Shown piece by piece: positions 10,677 through 22,205 of a stretch of DNA of 64,000 bases. The stretch lies in assembly GCA_034336665.1 (NCBI GenBank), contig CM067572.1:365786-429785 (forward strand), given 5' to 3'. A program made the position numbers and the translations under genes. Position 1 is the stretch's first letter; every line of letters starts with the position of its first letter. The DNA is from Luscinia megarhynchos (taxonomy: Eukaryota > Chordata > Aves > Passeriformes > Turdidae). Under the pieces are notes generated by a model that made no database searches, was not told where the DNA came from, and worked only from the letters and a program-made list of their open reading frames with translations.

Positions 10677-13600
10677 GCCTCCCCTGCAGTCTGCCTACGT
10701 GCTGCCTGCACTTGTGCTGCTGCTTTTCCACCCTGCCTGTGCTCCTGGTGCCCCAGGCTGGGCTCCAAGAACCAGAGCAGCAGGATGTGCCGTGCGGAAA
10801 GAGAAGAAATTGAAAGTGAAAACTGAAACGTTTAAAGAATGTGATTTAATGCTTTGAGAGACCCAAGTTTTTAGGGGTTGGCACTCTAGGAGTGGAGTTT
10901 ACACACCGAAATTGGTGTGCTAGTAATGGTCAAATACTAAATAAAATCTGCACAGAGAGGGGCTTTAGTTTGTTTAGCTTTTGAATATGGTGTGAAGGCA
11001 CGTTAATTGTCTTTAAAATCTCTATATTTCAGTGTAGCTGAGCCGGGCTGGGTTAGACCCAGGGCCCTGCAGGCTCAGGGCAGAGCAGCTGCTGCTCCCA
11101 GGCTGGAGCAGCTCAGGGCGAGCTGGCACAGGAACGTGGGGAGCTCGTGGTGAAGGCAGCAGAGAAACGCCAGGGTCTGAGTGCAGCAGAGCTGAAGGCA
11201 GCCTGTGACTTCACTCGCTCACACTATTTACAGGCTGGGTGTCCCTGCTGGTGTGCTGATGATTAGAGAGCAGCTCTCAGGTTGCATAAGAGCCCCTGTT
11301 ACACCGACGGCGGTGTTGCTTCATCCTGCGACGCCTCCACTGCCATATTTAGCCATGGGAAGTGCCAGGTGGTGCTAACGCAGATTCACCCCTGGCTGAT
11401 GCACTGCACTGGCTGTTCGTGTTGTTTAAGCAAAGAGTGTCAGCAGGATCAGAGCCTGCCCCAGGGGAGGGCTCACAGCTCCAGCTGTGAGCTGCTTTGG
11501 TCAGGCGCTGGCAGAGCTGCATTTCCCCTCTCCTGGCTGCTGCAGTCACTGGGTGATGCCTGGCACTCACAGGGGGAAGGACAGCATCGCATTTGGGAGT
11601 GACTTGAAAGGCTCAGTTATTCTCCCCTGTGTGCTCAGTGAGTGCTGATATCCCTGCCCCTGATATCCTGGAACCTGCAGCTCCTGGCTGGCTGATCCTG
11701 TCTGGGCTCAGGTCTGTCCCAGTGCCCTCCTGGCTCTGCAGGTGCATCCTCAGGGTCAGACCTGACTCGTCTGCCCAGCTCTGCTTCAGGATGCAAATCC
11801 CTGCTTTGCATTTCTGACTCACTGCAGCCCTGCGGTGTGCTCTGGAGATTTCTGTGGGAGCCTGGCTGTGTGGAGCTGTGCCAGGGCTCAGGATGTCTCT
11901 GAGGAGCACTTTGGGCACTCGGGAATTACAGGGGCCCCTCGAGGAGAGGCAGTCAAAGACTGGAGGGTGTATGTTTGATCACAAGAACAAAATGCTGCTT
12001 GGGGTATTTCTTTGAGCCTTAAGCAGAGCCCTAAACCTTGAGGCATTTCAACTGTTGTGATTTTTGCTCCATCTGGAGGCAGCGATCTAAAACTTTGTAG
12101 AAAAAATGTGCAAAGTCCCCAGTGCTAGAATCCAGGGACTTTTCCCCTGAGTGGATCAAGCAGATCTGTGTCCTTGCTGCCACCTTCACCCCTTTGCTCC
12201 AGAGCTTGGTGGCTTTGGCTCCCTTTTACCTCCCTAAGGAGCAACAGCTGAAAAACAGATGATTAAGCCTCCTCAGAAAGCTTTGGCACACCCTTTATTT
12301 AAGGACCAGCTCAGCCCAATTTGTGGTTACACCCACCCTGACCCAAGGCTGCCAGCTCTGAGCTCCAGCGCTGGATGAGCTGGGTCACACACAGAAAGCA
12401 GAAAACCAGAGGAAGGTCTGCTCCTCAGCATCCTGCTGCTTTCTGCTGCCACGCTGCTCTGGCGCAGAGCTGGGTCGGGCAGGGATGGAATTCTGTGCTG
12501 GTGGGATCGGGGGAGGACTGGGATGGAGCTTTGTCCTGAGTTCCTCCCTCCGTGCCAGCTGTGGGAGCGCAGGTCTCGGCTGCTTTGGGGCAGGTCTCAG
12601 CTGCTTTCCAGACCCTCTTCTGGCAGGGTTAGCTCAAGACCCCTGGTGATTGTCACACTGTGCCAGCAGGGTGAGAGGAGCATTTCCAGCCTCCCGTGTG
12701 TTCCTCTGAGCTGTCACTGAAGTGCTGACTATTTCAGCAGCTAAGAATTTATTGTATTTACTTTTCCTAAAGGAGCAGAGTTAATCCTGTTAGCAGTGTA
12801 TGAGTGTGGGGAGAGCCTTTAATGCTGCATTTAATCTGAGAGGGAGACAATGGCTGAGGTAACCCTGATTTATTATCAGGGAAATTCAGAAATAATTGGA
12901 AGCTGATTGGAGATTAGTTCCGTTTCCAGTTAGGGAGGGTGTTAGAGCTGTGAAGGGATGTAACATGCCTGGTGAGGGAGATGTGGTGGGTAGAAGTTGC
13001 TAAATAAGACACACATCTCCCTGTGTGGCAAAGGCTGGGGAACCCCAGAGGCAGATGAAATTAATGCAATCTAAAACAGCTCTGAAAAAATCAAGCTGTA
13101 GGGAGCAACCTGCTGGGACTGGATTAGGCTGCTGTGAACAGGGAATTTTAAAACATAGCAGTCAAGTGGTGATGGAAGTGCCTGGCTGGAGTGAGAGGTG
13201 TGAAGCTGGAGAAGGGGTGGTTGGGGATAAGGGACACTGCTGCCTTGAAATAGTGACATAAACTCCAGAAATCTGGGTGAGGAAGGAGTTTCTGTTCCCT
13301 GGGACAGCCAGGGAGAGCTCTGGGGGTGTGAGGGGTTCTCAGGCTGGGGGGCTCAGGTGTCCCTGCTCCCGGCTGTTTGGGGCTGAGTGCAGGTGGGCTG
13401 AGCCCCCCGGGGCTCTGGGCCCCTCTGGGGGTGCAGCCCTGGCTGCTCTGCCCTGGGGATCTGGGGTGCTCAGCACTGTCCTGCACCAGGCCGTGGTGGA
13501 GCAGTGAGGGTGGCAGGAGAGGAGTTGCTGTGTGGGAGAGGAGAGCGGGGATGGGAAGGGACCGAGTCCTTCCCTCTGTCCTCCTCCCGCTCCGGCTGTG

Positions 13601-13930
13601 CCCGGGCTGGCTGTCAGGGCAGCAATTACTGACAGACACAGGGAGCAGCTCTGGGGCTCGCTCCCAAGTACAGCAGAGCGGCCCTTCGGAGCCGGCAGGG
13701 CCAGAAAGCTGCTCAGGTGCTGCCAGGTGAGCTGCTTTAGCTTAGGGCAGATAGAATTAGCCCGGGCACTGTCTCAGGCAGTTTGAGCAAGAGCCTTTCT
13801 CCCATTAAGGCATGCAGTGAGCGCACAGGGAATCCGTTTTGCTGCATTTATTGGGTGTTAATGCGACTTGGCAAACACCTCTCTGTGCTCTCAGCCGAGC
13901 AGACCCAGCCGCTCCCGGCTCGGTGCGGGG
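10677..13930. other. 3.2 kb of unique DNA, no gene recognised
   Basis: Non-repetitive, moderate GC, between the arrays and the P2RY13 remnant. In mammals MED12L introns and exons cover the equivalent interval, but I could not find a convincing exon here. No RNA gene or complete element was seen. Confidence 0.5.
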
Positions 13931-13939
13931 CAGCCGCAG

Positions 13940-15014
13940 GGTCAGGGCCGAGTGCCCAGCTGGGTGCGAGCCGGGCCGGGGCTGCTCCCGGCGGGGCCCG
14001 GCAGCCGCTGCACGAAGGGCACGGGTGGGTGAGCGGTCCGCCGGGCACAGCGCGCCCTCCTCGGCCGGGCAGAGCCGCGCCTGGCTCCGCGTGTGGGGCA
14101 CCCTGCTGAAGCGGCAGGCGCGAAGCACAGGCAGAGCACGGTGAAAATGATGAACACTTTCCCCTTGACCCGCTTCTCGCTCCTGCTGTCTTTCCTCTGC
14201 GTTTTTCTGTAGGACTCATACACCTTCTTGGCGATGACGGTGTAGAGGAGCAGCGTGAGGAGCAGCGGCCCCGGAGATGAGCTGGCAGATGCGGTGACAG
14301 CCCCGTGCCAGGCAGCCCCAGCGGGCTCTGGAGGGACGCACACCTCCTCACGGACCCGGCCGGGCAGCGCCAGGAAGGAGAGCCGGACCAGCCCGGCCAG
14401 GAGCTTGGCCGAGCGCAGCTTCTGCACCCAGAACCTGCCCAGGGCCGGACGATCCTGAGGAGCGTGTCGAGGGCGGCGAGCGCCAGCAGCGCGGAGCTGG
14501 TGTCCGTGCAGGAGCAGAGGAGCCCGGCCGAGCCGGGCACAGCAGCGCGGAGCTGGTGTCCCTGCAGGTGCAGAGGAGCCCGGAGCTGGTGTCCCTGCAG
14601 GTGCAGAGGAGCCGGAGCTGGTGTCCCTGCAGGTGCAGAGGAGCCCGGCCGAGCCGGGCACAGCAGCGCGGTGCTGGTGTCCCTGCAGGAGCAGAAGAAC
14701 GCGGCCGAGCCGGGCACAGCAGCGCGGAGCTGGTGTCCCTGCAGGAGCAGAGGAGCCCGGCTGAGCCGGGCACAGCAGCCCGGAGCTGCCCGGGCTCCGG
14801 CCCCGCGTCCCCGGGATCTTCGGGGGCAGCAGCGCCACGGGCGCGTCACACGCCAGGATGCGCTTCAGGTACGCGGTGATCGGCGGCGTGCTGGGGATGC
14901 GGCAGAGCGCCCAGCACGCCAGGCCGATGAGCAGCAGCCCCAGCAGGGAGAGCAGGTGTAGAGCACGGGGAAGAGCAGCTGGGTGACGGTGCTGTCCCGG
15001 GGACACGGCTGCTC
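13940..15014 (-). pseudogene. P2RY13: P2RY13 remnant, frameshifted and split by a minisatellite
   Basis: Homology to P2RY13 (ADP receptor) is spread over all three minus frames. CPRDSTVTQLLFPVLYT (14955-15014) precedes a frameshift into TM1/TM2 (14809-14957, ITAYLKRIL). Then comes an array, then LLALAALDTLLRIVRP (14433-14489; Arg of the DRF/DRY motif is Thr). The ECL2 part CASLQSPLG and the TM5-ICL3 part (14131-14262, VIAKKVYESYRKTQRKD and GKVFIIF) sit in different frames, and RFSRVPHTRSQ near 14110 in a third. TM7 with its DP..Y motif was not found. No single ORF can make a receptor. Position beside P2RY12 supports identity. Assembly errors in this GC-rich stretch could add false frameshifts, but the array and lost motif argue for real decay. 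Confidence 0.85.
14488..14800. repeat. Minisatellite inside the P2RY13 remnant, units about 25-60 bp
   Basis: Repeats of GCGGAGCTGGTGTCCCTGCA with G-rich AGGAGCCCGGCCGAGCCGGG spacers. On the minus strand the last copy reads without a break into the end of TM3, so the unit probably derives from TM3-coding DNA. Confidence 0.9.
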
Positions 15015-15479
15015 CCGGCGCTGCTCGTGTTTGCAGAGCCCCCATCGCTGGGAGCAGCCTTGGGAACAGGAGAGAGCACAGAGCACAGCCTGTGTGTGCT
15101 GTGACAGGGGATAAACACAGAGCCTGGGCCCGTGTTAAACACAGCAACCACCGTCCCTTCTGCTCCACTGAAAACCTAAACCCTTGCTGAAATGTCAATT
15201 GTTTGTAAGCTGACGTGCACCGAAGAGTTTAAAAGGTTCATACTTATTTTGGAGGCCCAGGGTAAGAGCAGACTGCCTGGAGCACTGCTGGTCTTCCCAT
15301 GGAAATGTATTTTAGCACTGAATAGAAGTGTTGCAGCCCCAAAGCCAGCCCCTTCTGGGTAAGTGACTTCTGGTGATTCTTTCCAAGAACCCACTGTTTT
15401 CCTTTCTCAGCACAGCTTCAGACAGCTTGTCCAAGGTCAGATGCACACAGGGTGGCTCCAGGCCTGAGCACCAGCTGCC

Positions 15480-15625
15480 CCAGCACCCCATCCCAGGCCT
15501 GAGCACCCCATCCCAGGGCTGAACCTCATCCCAGCCCTGAGCACCTCATCCCAGCCCATCCCAGGCCTGAGCACCCCCATCTCATCCCATTCCAGTCCTG
15601 AACCCCATTCCAGCCCATCACCCCC
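15480..15625. repeat. Short minisatellite, about 21-26-bp unit
   Basis: Copies of CATCCCAGGCCTGAGCACCC with length variants. Confidence 0.88.
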
Positions 15626-15884
15626 CAACACTCCAACAGGGCAGGTACCTGGGCAAACCTGCAGCAGAGGCCTCTGTGCTGTCCCTGTCTCATCCACTGC
15701 TCCTCTGCCGGCAGGAGCCTTGAGCAAAGAGTTAAGAGTCGGGGAAATGTGTAGAAAGATGAGACTTTTTCTGTTGCTGTGTGGTTTCCTTCCTCATTTT
15801 CACGTGTCGTCTGACTGAGCCGTGTTTGCTGATGCTTTTGTCTCTTCCCTTTGCCCTGCATGAGAAAGCCCCAGACTGGGAAAG

Positions 15885-16075
15885 GGAACCTGGACATCCT
15901 TCAGGACACACACCCCATCTTTCTCCCTGAACTGGAAAGGGAACCTGGCCATCCTCAGGACAGACATCCCATCTTCTCCCAGACTGGAAAGGGAACCTGG
16001 CCGTCTCCCTCAGGACAGACATCCCATCTTCTCCCTGAACTGGAAAGGGCACCTGGCCATCCTCAGGACACATTT
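15885..16075. repeat. Minisatellite, about 54-bp unit, 3.5 copies
   Basis: The unit starts ACTGGAAAGGGAACCTGGCC and ends CATCCCATCTTCTCCC. Copies vary by a few bases. Confidence 0.9.
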
Positions 16076-16507
16076 CTGGGTGTGTGTGTGGTTCAGCCCT
16101 GCTGCACCTGCACTGGTGGATGGACACACAGAGTGTTTCCTGGCAGCACTCCAGGGTGACCCTGCAGGGTGCTCCCAGTTGTGTTTGTGTGTGAATTCCA
16201 CGTTCTGGGTGGAGTTCTGCTGGCACCAGGCATTGCCAGTGCATCACAAGAGTGTGCTCAGACCCCACAGGGGGTGGTCAGCCCCAAAGCCACCGAGGGG
16301 CTCAGGGGCTGCCCCTGTCCCTGCACTGCTGTTACTCACACAGGGACCTGGGCTGGGCTCTGGGGATGAATCCAGAACGGATTCCTGGGGATTTTTGGCA
16401 TCCCCCATGCAGCAGGGGATGCACTGTGCTGCTTACAGCCCCTGTCAGGACCTGCAGGAGCTGCTGCTGCGTGGGGAGCTGTGGATTGATGGTGTGTTTG
16501 CTGGGTG

Positions 16508-16840
16508 TAACACTGGGACTGGGTGCATTTCTGACACTGGGACTGGGTGCATTTCTGACACTGAAACTGGGTGCATTTCTCTGAGCACAGGTGTTTATTG
16601 GTTGTAACTCTGGGATTTGGTGCATTTCTCTGAGCACAGCTGTTTATTGGGTGTAACTCTGGGATTTGGTGCATTTCTCTGAGCACAGCTGTTTATTGGG
16701 TGTACCTCTGGGATTTGGTGCATTTCTCTGAGCACAGCTGTTTATTGGGTATAACTCTGGGATTTGGTGCATCTCTCTGAGCACAGCTGTTTATTGGGTG
16801 TAACTCTGGGATTTGGTGCATTTCTCTGAGCACACTTTGT
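16508..16840. repeat. Compound minisatellite: 24-bp then 49-bp units
   Basis: Three copies of TGGGTGCATTTCTGACACTG are followed by about five copies of a 49-bp unit containing GTTTATTGGGTGTAACTCTG and GGATTTGGTGCATTTCTCTG. Confidence 0.92.
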
Positions 16841-18593
16841 GTGAGTTTGTGCTGCCTGGGTGTGACCCCCCGCTCAGGGTGGCTGCCATGTGGGCAGTGG
16901 CTCCTGTTCAGGCCCTTTCCTGGGGCAGCTGTGGATTGCTCTGGGCTGCCCAGGGAGCTGGTGCATCAGCACCTGGGACATTTTGGCTAATGAGGTGCTG
17001 CTCAGGGTGACCTGGCTGCCAGAGCAGACAGCCCTGAGGGTGGCTGGGATGAGGTCACCTGGCCCTGTCGCTGTGTGAGTGTCCCTGGCTGCCCACCTGC
17101 CTTCTGGCCAGGTGAGGCTGTCCCAGCCCAGCGCTGTGTCCAGGGCTGTGCCCTCTGTGCTTTTGTCCAGGTGAGCTCTGGGAGCTGCTCCCAGCAGGTT
17201 GCTCTGCAGAGCCCACAGCTGCTCTGGGGACAGGGTGTCTGCCCTGACAGCTCAGCTGGGCAGGGGCAGCAGCTCCTGGGGGATTGCCACCCTCCACGTG
17301 GAGCTGCAAAAATGTGGGATGAGTATTGGGGGTGACTGGGAGCATTGGCACTTCCCTCCTGAGCCTTCATGGGAGCTGGCCTGGCCTGGGGCTGGGGGCT
17401 GACCCTGTCCAGGGAAATCTGTGCCCTGTGGGGAGCCAGGCACTGAGGGATCAGCTGGAGCAGTTTGTGGGAGCTGAATTCAGCCCAGGGAGTGATCAGA
17501 GAGCACAAACCCCAGTGAGTGAGCAGCAAACGAGCAGCAAAGGAGCTGCCTGTACCTCGCCATGAAATCGGGCTCCAGCTGCAGCAGTGCCTGGCAGGCA
17601 GGGGCGTGCACAGGCCGTGCCTTTGGCAGGATGAGCTCCTGTGGGATGGGACACACTGCTCAGCTGTTTGCAGAGCTGATAAACGAACCACAGTGCACTC
17701 CTGCAGCCCACAATCTGTGTCATGTGCAATTGCTGGGATGCCTCAAAGTGTCATGCACTTGAAAACACTTCCCTGCTTTTTTTTTCAAGTTTTCCAAGTG
17801 CAAAAAAGGAAGTGGTTCAGTATTTTGTGTACTGCAAAAGCTGCCCTTGAGCATTAGTAAAGGAGTCACCACGAGCCTCTTTCCCCAAGGTCTCAGTAGG
17901 ATGTAAATCGAGTTTTGTATGTTCTCTAATGTAATGTTCTGTGTGAAAACATACAGTTCTGTTTATTTCTGTAGTAAGGGGAAGGATTTGGGGATTTAAC
18001 TCATCTCAAGATAAGCCTGATTATGAAATAATTTCCTCTGACATACAACTATTAATTATTGGTCAATGGATTAGGAACTGCAAGCACTGAATGAGATAAG
18101 CAAAGTGTTATTCTGTTACCAAAAATCTGCACAAATGGCTCCTCTTCCTCTGGCCTAGGTTTGTTTCTCTGCCAGTTGCATACGAGGTGACAACTCCCTG
18201 TATTGAAAAATCACATCTCCTGTGATTTTATCTGCATTTCTCAGGTCCTGTGCTGCCGTGGACTTTACTCTGGCCCAAGTTTAGCTATTTCTGAAAAATC
18301 TTTACAGTTCATGATTGAGAGTTCAGTTTTCCCTCACAGTCCCACCTCTAAGCCCGGATTTTTCCCAGCAGTCCTGGCAGGTGTGGAGGTTGGTCAGGGG
18401 AGCTCTGTTTGCCAAGGGGGGCTGGGGTCAGGGGACCCTCTGTTATCCCAGTGCAGTGGTTCCAGGGTGCTGTGCTTCACCTGCAGGGCTGTTTCTGCAG
18501 AGGCAGCGAGGCTGTGGGTGCTCCTGCTGGGTGTGAGGCTGTGGGTGCTCCTGCTGGGTGTGCCCTGCCAGCCCAGGGAAGGTGGGGCTGGGG
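16841..18593. other. 3' side of P2RY12, no gene recognised
   Basis: Unique DNA; 17,760-18,330 is AT-rich. The P2RY12 3' UTR should run leftwards into it. A TTTATT (AATAAA on the minus strand) occurs near 17,957 and is one possible poly(A) signal. Confidence 0.4.
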
Positions 18594-19619
18594 TCAGAGC
18601 GGGGTCTCGTCGCTGTCATCCCCCTCGTTCTGCCCCCTGGCCTGTGCCCCCTGGCCTGGCACTGCCCTGTGCTGGCACAGCGTGGCCAGCAGCGATTTCC
18701 TGAAGGATTTGCATAGGAAGAAGTAGATGAAGGGGTCCAGGCAGGCGTTGAGGGAGGTCAGCCACAGCGTGCTCTCCTTCAGGTAGAACAGGGTGTTCTG
18801 GGCGGAGCAGTCGAAGCCGCCCCTGGTCTGGCTCAGCGTGTAGGGGATCCTGGTGAAGTGGAACGGCACAAAGCAGATAAAGAACACGGCGATTATGATG
18901 AAAACCTTGAGGTTGACAGTCTTCTTGGACGCCTTGCCCGAGCCCCGTGCCCTGCGGTAGGAGCGGAGCAGCTCCCTGCTGATGAGGGCGTAGCACACCA
19001 CGATGACGGCCAGGCTCACCCAGAAGATGAGCTGGCACACGTAGGTGACAATTTCGTGCCAGACCAAGCCAAACTCGGATTTCAGGAGGGCACACTTCCT
19101 GACGCTCCTGGGGGTTTTCTGGCGGCTGCTGAGCACCATGTTGGGCAGCGAGAGGGCGAACATGCAGAGCCAGACGGCCGAGGACAGCAGCTTGGCCGCC
19201 AGCAGGCTGCGGGGCGTGGGGCTCCTGAAGGGGCACGTGGCCTTCTGGTAGCGGTCCAGGGTGATCAGGCCCAGGAACAGGATGCTGATGTACATGGTGA
19301 AGTAAAACACCACCTGGGTGACCTGGCACACGAAGCCCCGCAGCACCCAGGACACCAGCCTGGCGTCGCTGAGGATCTTGAACGGGAACGTCAGGGTCAT
19401 GAGGAGGTCAGAAATCACCGTGTTCTTGAGGAAGATGATGAAATTGGATTTGCTGGATATTTTGAAGAAGACCCACATTGCCAGGCCGTTCATGGTGATC
19501 CCCACCACGAACAGGAAGGTGTAGAGCAGAGGGAAGATGACCTGGCTGATCCTGCTGTCGCTGGTGCAGTTGCTGTCGTTCCTGGAGGAGCTGAACTGGG
19601 TCGTGCCTTTCATCTGCAT
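18594..19619 (-). CDS. P2RY12: P2RY12, ADP-activated Gi-coupled purinergic receptor
   Basis: 341 residues (human 342) in one coding exon. I chose the ATG at 19619 because acceptor TTTCTGCAG ends at 19637, just upstream; the ATG at 19658 of the longer ORF is intronic. Seen: N-terminal N-glycosylation sites, extracellular Cys in [21 protein letters not shown] and FDCSAQN, DRYQK after TM3, [15 protein letters not shown] in TM6 and KESTLWL in TM7 (the Arg and Lys that bind nucleotide phosphates in this family), DPFIYFF, and a C-terminus ending DETPL, a PDZ-ligand type end as in human (ETPM). On the plasma membrane it senses ADP on platelets/thrombocytes and microglia. No defects were seen. Confidence 0.97.
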   Translation of the reverse strand: MQMKGTTQFSSSRNDSNCTSDSRISQVIFPLLYTFLFVVGITMNGLAMWVFFKISSKSNFIIFLKNTVISDLLMTLTFPFKILSDARLVSWVLRGFVCQVTQVVFYFTMYISILFLGLITLDRYQKATCPFRSPTPRSLLAAKLLSSAVWLCMFALSLPNMVLSSRQKTPRSVRKCALLKSEFGLVWHEIVTYVCQLIFWVSLAVIVVCYALISRELLRSYRRARGSGKASKKTVNLKVFIIIAVFFICFVPFHFTRIPYTLSQTRGGFDCSAQNTLFYLKESTLWLTSLNACLDPFIYFFLCKSFRKSLLATLCQHRAVPGQGAQARGQNEGDDSDETPL

Positions 19620-19636
19620 TGTGGGGCTCCCTCTCC

Positions 19637-19650
19637 CTGCAGAAACAAAC
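19637..19650 (-). other. 3' splice site of the P2RY12 coding exon
   Basis: The minus strand reads GTTTGTTTCTGCAG ending at 19637. The coding exon starts GGAGAGGGAGCCCCACA ATG. This implies at least one untranslated 5' exon at higher coordinates, as in mammals; I could not locate it. Confidence 0.75.
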
Positions 19651-20756
19651 AGAAACAAGAAAAGAAGAAATTGAGAGTTTTATCTGTTACGAGGCTTCAG
19701 CCTTTCCAGTCAGCTGCGAGTGGCTGTGGGCCAATGCACTGAGGGGTGGGGCTGGGTGAGAGGGGATGCAGCTCTTCATGGGACTGGGTCTGCCTCTGGA
19801 AACACACCCAGGGGAGCTGATGTGCTCCCAGCTGATGCCCAAATCCCTGACAAAGCTTTATTTCTTCCCAGAAGGTAGAGGCAGCTGGCTGCTGGAGAAC
19901 AAAGCAGGTTCATGTGCCAAGTCCAGTCCCACAGGAGCCAGCCAGGGAGCCAGGGCAGGGAGCAGAGCAGGGGATGCTCCTGGGCAGGGGCTGGTCCCTG
20001 TCGGGGGGCCCTGGGCAGCCCCTCCTGCTCTCCACCACGGGCTGGGCAGGACAGTCCCTCTGGAGCCCCTCGGAGCAGCCAGGGGCAGCAGGAGCACTGA
20101 GCATCCCAGGCTGGGCTTGCACCTTCCTCTGCTCTCCTAGCCAGTGACACTGCACACTCCAGGTGATGCACTGTGAGCTTCTGCTTCTGTTTTCTGCAGA
20201 AAAGAGAGAGAAACGAGATTTTAATAAACAATTAGCAGTTTGCTTCCTGCCTTTGACTGACTCCCAGAGGCACTGCTTGTAAAGGGAGCAGGGATTTGCC
20301 AGATTGTGCAACTTCTCTGAGCACAGAGCTCGTTCCTGCCTGCCCCTTCTGCCCTTGGGAGTCCTAAGTGCTGTTTCTGTACCCAGCCTTGCTTCTTAAA
20401 ACTTTCAAAGCACTTGAAAGAAATAGAGATTTGTTATTTTGGAGAAGGTTATTATTGAAGGAAATATTTCTTCCTTAGGTGACTTGCAGAGCAGAGCTTC
20501 AAGTTTTAAAGCCAGGTACAGTAAGTATATGATATATAATATATGTGCTTGGATTGCTGGGCAGTTACATCAGGACAAAGCTGCAGCACATTTTCTATGA
20601 AGCCAGAAATCCCCAAGACTGCAAATTCCCCAGATTTGATGCCATGTGCTTGTATGTGTTTCAGTTTCCTGCCCTCTGAAACAGAATGCCAGGCACTTCC
20701 CCATTCTGTGATAGCTGGATAGCTGTACTGTGACAGCTGTGGAGAATCAGTATGTT
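19651..20756. other. Upstream of P2RY12, no gene recognised
   Basis: Unique DNA presumed to be the 5' UTR intron of P2RY12. No exon could be defined. Confidence 0.4.
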
Positions 20757-20935
20757 TGTCTGGTCTGTGACACTGTGGGACGCATTCCCAGCTGGCAGAG
20801 GGGTTTGTCTGACCTGTGACACTGTGGGACACATTCCCAGCTGGCAGAGGGGTTTGTCTGACCTGTGACACTGTGGGACACATCCCCAGCTGGCAGAGGG
20901 GTTTGTCTGACCTGTGACACCTTGGGACAGGTTTC
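20757..20935. repeat. Minisatellite, 49-bp unit, about 3.7 copies
   Basis: The unit contains GTTTGTCTGACCTGTGACAC then TGTGGGACACATTCCCAGCT. Copies are nearly identical. Confidence 0.92.
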
Positions 20936-21119
20936 CCAGGTGCGCTGGGACAAACTTGGGGTGGTTTTGTCTGCAGGCTGGTGAAGCACGTGGGGGATCC
21001 CCCTGAGTGCTCCTCCCAGAACTTCCATTTCAGCTTACCTGTGCGACCTGCGTGTGTCCTGCAGCCGCCCGGGGAGCGAGTCTGGGACCTGTCCCGGCGG
21101 GTGGGGAAGGAATTGCGCC

Positions 21120-21855
21120 AGGTGAGGATGTGCAGGCTGGGGTTGGCCAGGCTGGGGTTGGCCAGGCTGAGGATGCACAGTCCCGGGGGATGCTCAGGCT
21201 GAGGGTGTTCAGTCTGTGGATTTGCGATCCCTGGAGGATGTGCTGTCTTTGGAGGATGTGCGGTGCCCGGAGGAGGTGCGGCCCCCGAGGGACATTCGGT
21301 CCCTGGGGGATATTTGGTCTCCTGAGGATATTCGGTCCCCGGGGGATGTTCAGCCCCTGGGGGATATTTGTTCTCTTGAGGATGCGCGGCGCCCGGGGGA
21401 TATTAGGTCTGAGGCTGTGCGGTCTCGAAAGACGTGCGATGCTCGGAGGATGCTCTGTCGGAGGATGTGCGGTCCCGGGGGATATTTGGTCTCCTGAGGA
21501 TGTGCAGCGCCCAGGGGATGAGCGGCGCCCGGGGGATATTAGATCTGAGGATGCTCTGTCGGGGGATGTGCGATCTCGGGGATGTGCGGTCCCTGAAGGA
21601 TGCTGTTCTGTCGGGGGATGTGAGATCCCGGGGGATGCGCGGTCTCCGGAGGGTGTTCAGGCTGAGGACGCGCAGTCTCGGGGGATGTTTGGTCCCCGGG
21701 GGGTATTAGGTCTGAGGCTGCGCGGTCTCGGAGGATGTGAGGTGTCCGGAGGATGCTCTGTCGGAGGATGTGCTGTCTCGGGGGATGTTCGGTCCCGGCG
21801 CTGTGCGGTCGGAGGATGTGCAGTCCCTGGAGACACGCAGGTCCCAGGAGATACG
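21120..21855. repeat. Degenerate CpG-rich tandem repeat
   Basis: About 730 bases of loosely repeated GAGGATGTGCGGTCCCGGGG / GATATTCGGTC motifs, unit 20-30 bp and irregular. CpG is abundant although copies are diverged. All frames encode repeat-like nonsense. Confidence 0.85.
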
Positions 21856-21859
21856 GGGT

Positions 21860-22205
21860 CTGTGCTGTGCAAGTTTGTGCTGTGCAGGTTTGTGCGGGTT
21901 TGTTCTGTTCTGTGCGGGTTTGTTCTGTGCTGTGCTGTGCGGGTCTGTGCTGTGCGGGTCTGTGCTGTGCGGGTCTGTGCCAGTCGGATCTGTTCTGTGC
22001 TGTGCGGGTTTGTTCTGTGCGGGTTTGTTCTGTGCTTTGCTGTGCAGGTTTGTTCTGTTCTGTTCTGTGCTGTGCGGGTTTGTGCTGTGCAGGTTTGTGC
22101 GGGTCTGTTCTGTGCTGTGCGGGTCTGTTCTGTGCTGTGCGGGTCTGTGCTGTGCTGTGCGGGTCTGTGCTGTGCTGTGCGGGTCTGTGCTGTGCGGGTT
22201 TGTGC
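21860..22205. repeat. Tandem repeat of TGTGCTGTGCGGGTCTGT
   Basis: About 345 bases built from 5-bp (TGTGC, TGTTC) and 10-15-bp modules with GGGTCTGT or GGGTTTGT. It lies next to the degenerate CpG-rich array. Confidence 0.92.

Noticed and set aside
18858..19742. 294-codon plus-strand ORF
   Set aside because: Antisense shadow of P2RY12.
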